In this document: piece after piece, positions 1 to 5,467 of the stretch
How the letters are laid out: every line of letters begins with the position of its first letter
Numbering within the stretch: position 1 is the stretch's first letter
Assembly (NCBI GenBank): GCA_020430675.1
Contig: JAGQJJ010000082.1
Span: 1-10,267 of the forward strand
Length of the DNA: 10,267 nucleotides
From: Myxococcales bacterium
GTDB taxonomy: Bacteria > Myxococcota > Bradymonadia > UBA7976 > UBA1532
Direction: 5' to 3'
Position numbers and translations under genes: made by a program
Notes under the pieces: generated by a model
Seen by the model: the letters and a program-made list of their open reading frames with translations, nothing else
What the model was told of the DNA's origin: nothing
The model's database searches: none

Positions 1-222
1 GTGCTCTACCCGTTCTACTCCGACCCCGAAGCCAACCTCAACGGCACCCCCCTCGAAGGCGCCGAGCTGATCAACGCGGAGGTCTCGGCAAAGGTCAGCG
101 CCAAGATCACCAACTGGGCCTCGCTGGACTACGTGTTCTCGGCGCGTTACCTGCCCCTGATCGTCGATGAGTGGCAGGTGCAGAACGGCCTGCTGGTGAG
201 CGCGGCGTTCAACCTGCTCTGA
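1..222 (+). CDS. C-terminal end of a probable outer-membrane beta-barrel protein (5' end outside window)
   Basis: Frame 1 is open from the first base to a TGA at 220-222, giving the last 73 residues of a protein whose start lies outside the window; the GTG at base 1 is simply an internal valine. The tail alternates polar and hydrophobic residues (for example SAKVSAKITNWASLDYVF and NGLLVSAAFNLL) and ends at a hydrophobic strand with a phenylalanine near the C-terminus. That is the usual look of the last strands of an outer-membrane beta-barrel. The barrel assignment is inferred from this pattern; no specific family is recognised and the function is unknown. The gene is separated by 63 bp from the next one, which has its own ribosome binding site. 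Confidence 0.6.
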   Translation: MLYPFYSDPEANLNGTPLEGAELINAEVSAKVSAKITNWASLDYVFSARYLPLIVDEWQVQNGLLVSAAFNLL

Positions 223-233
223 CCGCGCTGCAT

Positions 234-249
234 CCCCGTGCCGGCGGGG
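234..249 (+). terminator. Possible weak hairpin after the beta-barrel gene
   Basis: CCCCG at 234-238 can pair with CGGGG at 245-249 around a 6-base loop, 12 bases after the upstream stop codon. No T-run follows, so an intrinsic terminator is only a possibility; in GC-rich DNA a five-base GC stem can occur by chance. Confidence 0.22.
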
Positions 250-285
250 GGCATCTCATATCGACGGCAGCCTTGGAGACCGCTC

Positions 286-996
286 ATGTCGTACGCCGCA
301 TTTCAAGATCGAGCCGCCGCCTACGCCTCCGAGCGTGAGCGCGCCGATTTCATCCGCCTGACCTATCTGCACCTCGGCGGCGCGATCCTGGCCTTCATCG
401 GCCTCACCGCGGCGCTGGTCAACTCCGAGCTGGGGCTGCGCATCACCGAGACCATGCTCGGCGGGCGCTTCAGCTGGCTCATCGTGCTCGGCGCCTTCAT
501 GGGCGTCGGCTGGATCGCCCAGCGCTGGGCCGCCTCGGGCGGCTCGCCCGCCAAGCAGTACCTCGGCCTCGGGCTGTACGTGGTCGCCGAGGCGATCATC
601 TTCACGCCGCTGCTCTACATCGCCGCCTTCTACGCCGGGCCGTCGGTCATCCCCACCGCCGGCTTGCTGACGGCGATCGTCTTCGGCGGCCTGACCGCGA
701 CCGCGCTGCTCACGAAGAAGGACTTCTCCTTCATGGGCCGCGCCTTGTCGCTCGGCGGCTTCGCGGCGATGGGCGTCATCGTCGTGTCGCTGATCTTCGG
801 CTTCAACCTGGGCACCCTCTTCTCGGGCGCCATGGTGCTGCTGGCCGGCGGCTACGTGCTCTACTACACCTCGAACGTGCTGCACCACTACCCGGTGGGC
901 GCGCACGTCGCGGCCGCGCTGGCGCTGTTCTCGGCCGTCGCGCTGCTGTTCTGGTACATCCTGCGCATCGTCATGGCCGTCAGCGGCCGCCGCTGA
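286..996 (+). CDS. Bax inhibitor-1 / YccA family integral membrane protein
   Basis: This 236-residue protein is almost entirely hydrophobic, with about seven membrane segments (roughly residues 28-45, 64-80, 91-115, 122-143, 153-173, 177-195 and 205-232) after a charged N-terminus. This is the topology and length of the BI-1/YccA family (TMBIM), whose members act as ion or Ca2+ leak channels or modulate membrane proteases such as FtsH. Family-like stretches are TALLTKKDFSFMGRAL (about 138-153) and YYTSNVLHHYP (193-203). The ATG at 286 is chosen over an upstream in-frame GTG at 238 because GGAG at 275-278 sits 7 bases before it and residues upstream look non-coding. The aspartate pair described for the Bacillus YetJ channel is not evident: the TM6 position is Tyr194 and the matching part of TM7 (about 214-220) has no acid. 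It is probably co-transcribed with the M50 protease that begins one base after its stop. The exact role is unknown. Confidence 0.88.
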   Translation: MSYAAFQDRAAAYASERERADFIRLTYLHLGGAILAFIGLTAALVNSELGLRITETMLGGRFSWLIVLGAFMGVGWIAQRWAASGGSPAKQYLGLGLYVVAEAIIFTPLLYIAAFYAGPSVIPTAGLLTAIVFGGLTATALLTKKDFSFMGRALSLGGFAAMGVIVVSLIFGFNLGTLFSGAMVLLAGGYVLYYTSNVLHHYPVGAHVAAALALFSAVALLFWYILRIVMAVSGRR

Positions 997-997
997 G

Positions 998-1912
998 GTG
1001 TTCGACACCGACGAGCGGGATCGGCCCGACGGCCGGCCGCTTTCCACGGGCGAGCGCCGCTTCCTCGTCGTCTTCTGCATGCTGATGTTCGGCGGCTTTG
1101 CCGCCGAGCTGTTCGCCGACTTCGAGCCGGTGCGGCTGAGCGCCCTCTTCTTCTTCACGTTCTGGATTCTGCTCACCTTCGTGCACGAGGCCGGCCACGC
1201 GCTGGTGGCGCGCGCGCTCGGATGGCGGGTCGAGCGAATCGAGCTGGGCTTCGGGCGCGTCATCAGCCAGTTCTCGGTCGCCGGCGTGCCGGTCGAGGTG
1301 CGCGCCTTCCCCATCGTGGGCCTGGTCAGCGTCGTGCCCTCCGACCTGAGCGCGGCCCGGCGCAAGACCGCGGCGATCTACGCCGCCGGCCCCGGCATCG
1401 AGCTGCTGCTCGCCGCGGCCGTGGGCGCGCTGATCGGGTTCGACGTCCTGCTCGCGCCGAGCGCCTCGTTGCTGATCATCGCCGCCCAGAGCTTCGCGCT
1501 CGCCGCGGTGCTCGGCGCCGGCCTCAACCTGCTGCCGTTCTCGCCCCGGCAGGGCGTGATCACCGATGGCCTGGGCATCCTGCAGAGCCCCTTCTGGCCG
1601 CGCACGTTCTTCGAAGCGATGCTGGTGCGCCCGGCGTTGCGCGAAGGCGTCTGCCTGCTCGACGGGGGCCGACCGACCGAGGCGTTGGCCTGCTTTGAAG
1701 CCGCCCTCGAAGCGCACCCCGACCTGCTCGTCCTGCACGGCGCCTGCGCCCGCGCGCTGGCCGATCTGGGCCGCGGCGAAGAGGCGCTGCTGCGCTTGCA
1801 GGCGCGCGTCCGGGTCACGCCGCCCGATGGCCGCCCGGAAGCCGAAGCGGTGCTCGACGAACTGCGCCGCTACCTGCGTCGGGGTCGTGACACGGGGCAT
1901 CGATCGGGCTAG
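998..1912 (+). CDS. M50 family (site-2-protease-like) membrane metalloprotease with C-terminal TPR-like segment
   Basis: The 304-residue protein has the zinc-binding motif HEAGH at residues 63-67, at the end of a hydrophobic segment (44-62). A second hydrophobic block (126-180) ends in NLLPF and is followed by Asp190-Gly191, the likely third zinc ligand of M50 proteases. In classical members the Asp comes five residues after the NxxP proline; here it comes ten after, as I recall for a divergent M50 group. Residues 212-275 (REGVCLLDGGRPTEALACFE onwards) look like one or two TPR helical repeats, suggesting a protein-binding cytoplasmic tail. No PDZ domain is seen. The GTG start at 998 lies one base after the BI-1 stop with only a weak ribosome binding site, so translational coupling is likely; ATG at 1079 (Met28) is in frame but would cut into the first hydrophobic segment. 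Intramembrane cleavage of some membrane substrate is inferred; the substrate is unknown. Confidence 0.85.
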   Translation: MFDTDERDRPDGRPLSTGERRFLVVFCMLMFGGFAAELFADFEPVRLSALFFFTFWILLTFVHEAGHALVARALGWRVERIELGFGRVISQFSVAGVPVEVRAFPIVGLVSVVPSDLSAARRKTAAIYAAGPGIELLLAAAVGALIGFDVLLAPSASLLIIAAQSFALAAVLGAGLNLLPFSPRQGVITDGLGILQSPFWPRTFFEAMLVRPALREGVCLLDGGRPTEALACFEAALEAHPDLLVLHGACARALADLGRGEEALLRLQARVRVTPPDGRPEAEAVLDELRRYLRRGRDTGHRSG

Positions 1913-1927
1913 GCTGTCGGGCCGGCC

Positions 1928-1935
1928 GAAGGAGA
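1928..1935 (+). promoter_or_regulatory. Strong ribosome binding site for preT
   Basis: GAAGGAGA at 1928-1935 lies 4 bases before the ATG at 1940. It is one of the best Shine-Dalgarno matches in the window and fixes the start of preT. Confidence 0.7.
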
Positions 1936-1939
1936 CGTC

Positions 1940-3271
1940 ATGACGCGACCCGCCGATCACCGCAGCGAGGCGGTCTTCGACGATTTCAAGCCCGCCTACA
2001 CGCCCGTGCAGGCGGTCACCGAAGCCAACCGCTGTCTCTATTGCAGCGACGCGCCCTGCATCAACGCCTGCCCCACGCGCATCAACATCCCCGAGTTCAT
2101 CCGCAAGATCGCCACCGGCAACGTCAAAGGCTCGGCGCGCACCATCTTTGCGGCGAACATCCTCGGCATGAGCTGCGCGCGGGTCTGCCCGGTCGAGGTG
2201 CTCTGCGTCGGCGACTGCGTCTACAACGCGCTCGGCGTGCCGCCCATCCAGATCGGCAAGCTGCAGCGTTACGCGACCGACGCCGCCTATGACGCGGGCT
2301 GGCAGTTCTTCGAAGCCGGGGCCGACTCCGGCCGCCGCGTCGCGCTCATCGGCGCCGGCCCGGCCAGCCTCGCCTGCGCCCACGCGCTTCGGCAGCGCGG
2401 CCACGCCTGCACGATCTTCGAGAAGCGCGCGGTGATCGGCGGCCTGAACACCACCGGCGTCGCGCCCTACAAGATGAAAGCCGATAGCGCCTACGACGAG
2501 ATCGAGTGGCTGCTCTCGATCGGCGGCATCGAGGTCAAGACCGGCGTCGAGCTGGGCGCCGACGTCTCGTTTGCCGACCTCGAAGCCGACTTCGACGCGG
2601 TCTTCATCGGCCTGGGCCTGGGCCCCGACGGCCGCCTCGACGCTGAGGGGGAAGACCTCGCCGGCGTGCAGGGCGCCGTCGACTTCATCGAAGCGATGAA
2701 GCTGGGCCCGGTCGACGTGGCTGGCGTGAAGCACGCGGTGGTGCTCGGCGGCGGCAACACCGCCATCGACGCCGTGCGCGAGCTGCGCGGGCTGGGCGTG
2801 CCGAGCGTCGAGATGGTCTACCGCGGCGACGAAGCCAAGATGAGCGGCTACGCCCACGAGTGGTATGCGGCCAAGGTCGAGGGCGTCACCGTGCGCTGGC
2901 GCACCCAGCCGCTGGGTTTTGTCGGCGAGGATGGCCGGCTGACCGGCGTGCGCTGCGTCGATCTCGACGCCAAAAAGCAGCCCATCGCCGGCAGCGAGCG
3001 CGTGCTGCCCGCCGATCTGGCGCTGCTCGCCATCGGCCAGAGCAAGCTCGGCGCGCTGCTCGCCCCGCTCGACGGCGTGCAGCTCGACCGGGGTCGCGTG
3101 GTGACCGACGCCGACGGCTTCACCGGCCGCGCCGGCTACTACGCGGGCGGCGACTGCGCGAATGGCGGCAAGGAAGTGGTGAACGCCGCCGCCGAAGGCA
3201 AGGCCGCGGCGCACGCGATCGATCGCTGGCTCGCCACCGGCGCCAGCCTGCGGGGACGGACCAATGCCTGA
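1940..3271 (+). CDS. preT: NAD(P)-dependent dihydropyrimidine dehydrogenase subunit PreT (FAD/Fe-S electron-input subunit)
   Basis: This 443-residue subunit takes electrons from NAD(P)H and passes them through FAD and Fe-S clusters to PreA, which reduces uracil or thymine. The N-terminus has eight cysteines spaced as in mammalian dihydropyrimidine dehydrogenase: C32, C35, C40, C44 and C79, C83, C89, C93. Gln109 lies 16 residues after the last cysteine, exactly where the mammalian enzyme has its unusual glutamine cluster ligand (from memory of that structure). GAGPASLACA at 138-147 is the FAD-binding loop, GGGNTAID at 270-277 the NAD(P) loop, and GYYAGGDCANGGKEVV at 399-414 the C-terminal FAD contact. 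This domain order is shared with the glutamate synthase small subunit. GltD is less likely because preA follows directly and overlaps by 8 bp, with no large glutamate synthase subunit present. The length is slightly above that of E. coli PreT. The start has a strong ribosome binding site. Confidence 0.93.
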   Translation: MTRPADHRSEAVFDDFKPAYTPVQAVTEANRCLYCSDAPCINACPTRINIPEFIRKIATGNVKGSARTIFAANILGMSCARVCPVEVLCVGDCVYNALGVPPIQIGKLQRYATDAAYDAGWQFFEAGADSGRRVALIGAGPASLACAHALRQRGHACTIFEKRAVIGGLNTTGVAPYKMKADSAYDEIEWLLSIGGIEVKTGVELGADVSFADLEADFDAVFIGLGLGPDGRLDAEGEDLAGVQGAVDFIEAMKLGPVDVAGVKHAVVLGGGNTAIDAVRELRGLGVPSVEMVYRGDEAKMSGYAHEWYAAKVEGVTVRWRTQPLGFVGEDGRLTGVRCVDLDAKKQPIAGSERVLPADLALLAIGQSKLGALLAPLDGVQLDRGRVVTDADGFTGRAGYYAGGDCANGGKEVVNAAAEGKAAAHAIDRWLATGASLRGRTNA

Positions 3272-4532
3272 TCTCTCCACCAACTGCGCCGGCATCCGCT
3301 CGCCCAACCCGTTCTGGCTCGCCAGCGCCCCGCCCACCAACTCGGGCGAGCAGATCATGCGCGCCTTCGACGCCGGCTGGGGCGGCGCGGTCTGGAAGAC
3401 GCTCGGCGACCCCATCCAGAACGTGTCGAGCCGCTTCGGCGCCACCCGCCACCGCGGCAGCGCGCCCATCGGCTTCACCAATATCGAGCTGATCACCGAC
3501 CGCTCGCTCGAGGTGAACTTCCGCGAGATCTACGAGGTCAAGAAGCGATATCCTGACCATGCGGTCATTGCTTCGCTGATGGTCGAGACGCGCGATGAGT
3601 GGCGCGACATGATCAAGCGCAGCATCGACGCCGGCGCCGACGGGCTTGAGCTGAACTTCGGCTGTCCGCACGGCATGTGCGAGCGCGGCATGGGCTCGGC
3701 CGTCGGTCAGGAGCCCAAGATCAACGAGCGCATCACCTCGTGGGCCGCCGAGTTCTCGACCATTCCGGTGCTGGTCAAGCTGACGCCCAACGTCGGCGAC
3801 ATCGTGCCCCATGGCCTGGCCGCGCAGCGCGGCGGCGCTCATGGCGTCTCGCTGATCAACACCATCAAGTCGATCATCGCCGTCGACATCGACCGCTTCG
3901 TGCCCGAGCCGCGCGTCGCCGGCCTGTCGAGCAACGGCGGCTATTGCGGCCCGGCGGTCAAGCCGATCGCGCTGCATATGGTCGGCGCGCTGGCCCGCGA
4001 CCCCGGCTTCAACCTGCCCATCAGCGGCATCGGCGGCGTCTCCAACTGGCGCGACGCGGTCGAGTTCCTGCTGCTCGGCTCGTCTTCGGTGCAGGTCTGC
4101 ACCGCGGTCATGCTGCACGGCTATCGCATCGTCGAAGACATGATCGAAGGCCTCACCGAGTACATGAGCAGCCATGGCTTCGCCACGCTCGATGACCTGA
4201 TCGGCAAGGCGGTGCCGCAGTTCTCCGAGTGGGGCGACCTCGACCTCAACTACGAGACCGTCGCCCGCATCGACGCCAGCAAGTGCATCGGCTGCCAGCT
4301 CTGCGTGGTCGCCTGCGAAGACGGCGCCCACCAATGCCTGCACCCGACCGGCGAGGGTCGTGTGCCGGTGGTGGACGAAGACGAGTGCGTCGGCTGCAAC
4401 CTGTGCCAGATCGTCTGCCCGGTGCCCGACTGCATCACGATGGAACAGGTCGACAATCAGTTCGCCCCCACCACGTGGAACCAGCACGTCATCGAGGGCG
4501 CAAAGCTGCGACCGAAGAAAGGTGCCCACTGA
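3264..4532 (+). CDS. preA: NAD(P)-dependent dihydropyrimidine dehydrogenase subunit PreA (catalytic)
   Basis: The 422-residue catalytic subunit reduces uracil or thymine to the 5,6-dihydro form at an FMN site, the first step of reductive pyrimidine catabolism in the cytoplasm. Residues 1 to about 320 form a dihydroorotate-dehydrogenase-like FMN barrel. The active-site loop is LELNFGCPHGMCERGMG (128-144), with Cys134 at the position of the catalytic cysteine of mammalian dihydropyrimidine dehydrogenase. ISGIGGVSNWRDAVEFLLLG (253-272) is the phosphate-binding part of the FMN site. The C-terminus carries a two-cluster ferredoxin domain: C341, C344, C347, C351 and C375, C378, C381, C385. Its ATG lies inside the end of preT (8-bp overlap), with a GGGGACGGA ribosome-binding stretch at 3252-3260, so equal-amount, coupled expression is expected. 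All catalytic features look intact. The genes for the later steps are not in the window. Confidence 0.95.
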   Translation: MPDLSTNCAGIRSPNPFWLASAPPTNSGEQIMRAFDAGWGGAVWKTLGDPIQNVSSRFGATRHRGSAPIGFTNIELITDRSLEVNFREIYEVKKRYPDHAVIASLMVETRDEWRDMIKRSIDAGADGLELNFGCPHGMCERGMGSAVGQEPKINERITSWAAEFSTIPVLVKLTPNVGDIVPHGLAAQRGGAHGVSLINTIKSIIAVDIDRFVPEPRVAGLSSNGGYCGPAVKPIALHMVGALARDPGFNLPISGIGGVSNWRDAVEFLLLGSSSVQVCTAVMLHGYRIVEDMIEGLTEYMSSHGFATLDDLIGKAVPQFSEWGDLDLNYETVARIDASKCIGCQLCVVACEDGAHQCLHPTGEGRVPVVDEDECVGCNLCQIVCPVPDCITMEQVDNQFAPTTWNQHVIEGAKLRPKKGAH

Positions 4533-4537
4533 GCGCG

Positions 4538-5026
4538 ATGGAGCGCCGACTCATCCTGATGCGTCACGCCAAAGCGGCGTGGGCCAACGGGCAGCAGGGC
4601 GACCACGACCGGCCGCTCGACGCGGTGGGCCAGGGTGAAGCCGCCCGGGTGGGCGCCCTGCTCGCCGCCCGAGGTCATCACCCGCAGCAGGTCATCTCAA
4701 GCGACGCGGTGCGCACTCGCGAGACGTGGGCGGCTTTGGCCGATCTGCTGCCCGACACACCGGTGACGTTCTCGACGGCGCTGTACCTCGGCGGCCTCGA
4801 CGTCGTGCGCAAGGCCATCAGCGCGCAGGGCGACGCGGTCGATTGCCTGCTGCTGCTGGGCCACAACCCCGGCCTCAGCCTCGCCGCCGGTTGGCTCATC
4901 GGCAGCGAGCTCGAGTTGGGCACCGCCTACGCCTGCGTGCTGCGCGCCGACGCCGACACCTGGACGGCGGCGCTGCGCTTCGGTGGCTTCAAGCTCGCCG
5001 AGATCCTGACCCCGCGCACCGCCTGA
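4538..5026 (+). CDS. SixA-type phosphohistidine phosphatase (histidine phosphatase superfamily)
   Basis: The 162-residue protein begins MERRLILMRHAKAAW, with the RHAK form of the superfamily's RHG motif at residues 9-12 (nucleophile His10) that is typical of SixA. Further conserved parts are SSDAVRTRETW (54-64, supplying a phosphate-binding arginine) and LLGHNPGL (106-113, second catalytic histidine His109). The length matches E. coli SixA. SixA removes phosphate from histidine on phosphorelay or phosphotransferase proteins; the actual target here cannot be read from sequence, and some relatives act on small phosphoesters. The ATG at 4538 lies 5 bases after the preA stop; AAAGG at 4518-4522 may be its weak ribosome binding site. 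A long in-frame extension upstream overlaps preA and is rejected. It shares an operon with preTA and a MazG-like gene. The symbol sixA is not assigned because orthology is unproven. Confidence 0.88.
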   Translation: MERRLILMRHAKAAWANGQQGDHDRPLDAVGQGEAARVGALLAARGHHPQQVISSDAVRTRETWAALADLLPDTPVTFSTALYLGGLDVVRKAISAQGDAVDCLLLLGHNPGLSLAAGWLIGSELELGTAYACVLRADADTWTAALRFGGFKLAEILTPRTA

Positions 5027-5373
5027 TGGACAAGCCCCCGCGCCCCGAGCTGCCCCCCGCGCCGACCATGCGCGATTTTCAGGCCTACGTGCATGCGCTC
5101 GAAGCCTGGCACGGCTGGCTTGAAGTCGACCTGGTGCACAATTGCTTCCTGATGGGAGAAGAGGTCGGCGAGCTGTTCAAAGCCGTGCGCCGTCATCTCA
5201 AGTACTACGAAGCGGCCGAAAGCCCCGCGGCCGCCGATACGCGGGCTCACGTCGCCGAAGAGCTGGTCGACGTCTTCAACTACCTGGCGGCCATCGCAAA
5301 CCGCCTCGACATCGACCTGGAAGCGGCCTTCCGCGACAAGAACACGCGCAATCTCGACCGCACCTGGGGCTGA
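5026..5373 (+). CDS. Small MazG-like nucleotide pyrophosphohydrolase
   Basis: This 115-residue protein has the metal-binding signature of the all-alpha NTP pyrophosphatase family: EEVGE at 45-49 and EELVD at 78-82 (the ExxE ... ExxD pattern), then a C-terminal KNTRN segment at 105-109. Small MazG-like enzymes hydrolyse (d)NTPs, often non-standard or excess pyrimidine nucleotides, to the monophosphate and pyrophosphate. It is the single-domain form, far shorter than E. coli MazG. The ATG overlaps the stop of the phosphatase gene by one base (TGATG), so translation is probably coupled. Met15 at 5068 is an alternative start that would keep all motifs; residues 1-14 are proline-rich and may be dispensable. 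Sitting with preTA suggests a role in pyrimidine nucleotide balance, which is inference. Confidence 0.85.
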   Translation: MDKPPRPELPPAPTMRDFQAYVHALEAWHGWLEVDLVHNCFLMGEEVGELFKAVRRHLKYYEAAESPAAADTRAHVAEELVDVFNYLAAIANRLDIDLEAAFRDKNTRNLDRTWG

Positions 5374-5404
5374 TCCCACCAATCCCCCTCGACCCGGCCC
5401 CAAG

Positions 5405-5440
5405 ATTTCGGCAGATTAAATCCATGCCGAAATTTTCGGC
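5405..5440. promoter_or_regulatory. Two overlapping inverted repeats upstream of the surface-protein genes
   Basis: ATTTCGGCA at 5405-5413 is repeated in reverse as TGCCGAAAT at 5425-5433 (9-bp arms, 11-base spacer TTAAAT-containing). GCCGAAA at 5426-5432 also pairs with TTTCGGC at 5434-5440 around a single base. The middle arm is therefore shared, so two mutually exclusive hairpins are possible in RNA, or a regulator could bind the repeated word in DNA. The stretch is AT-rich compared with the surrounding genes and ends 27 bases before the start of the exoprotein gene. It could be an operator, part of a promoter, or a terminator for the upstream operon; no T-run follows the last arm, and the second hairpin would have too small a loop to fold fully. 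No clear -10/-35 pair was found. Confidence 0.5.
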
Positions 5441-5454
5441 TGAAGTTGGAATTT

Positions 5455-5463
5455 GAGAGGGGG
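5455..5463 (+). promoter_or_regulatory. Ribosome binding site deciding the exoprotein start
   Basis: GAGAGGGGG at 5455-5463 lies just before the ATG at 5468. It rules out an in-frame TTG at 5453, which would place this purine run inside the coding region. Confidence 0.65.
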
Positions 5464-5467
5464 AACG

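Larger units (their letters stand above)
286..5373 (+). other. Probable six-gene transcription unit
   Basis: The gaps between the BI-1, M50, preT, preA, SixA-like and MazG-like genes are 1, 27, -8, 5 and -1 bases, all on one strand with no room for terminators. Co-transcription is inferred from this spacing. A promoter would lie in 223-285 or further upstream, but no convincing promoter motif is visible. Confidence 0.6.

Noticed and set aside
238..285. Upstream GTG start for the BI-1 gene
   Set aside because: The extra 16 residues are not family-like, and a GGAG site sits correctly before the ATG at 286.
980..3496. Very long minus-strand open frame (about 838 codons) across the M50, preT and preA genes
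   Set aside because: It lies opposite genes with clear catalytic motifs; its translation is a low-complexity mix of Ala, Arg, Gly, Asp and His with no recognisable domain, typical of the antisense shadow of GC-rich codons.
5426..5440. Simple intrinsic terminator for the upstream operon
   Set aside because: The arms leave only one base for a loop and no T-run follows, so a standard terminator is not supported; the site is kept as a regulatory candidate instead.
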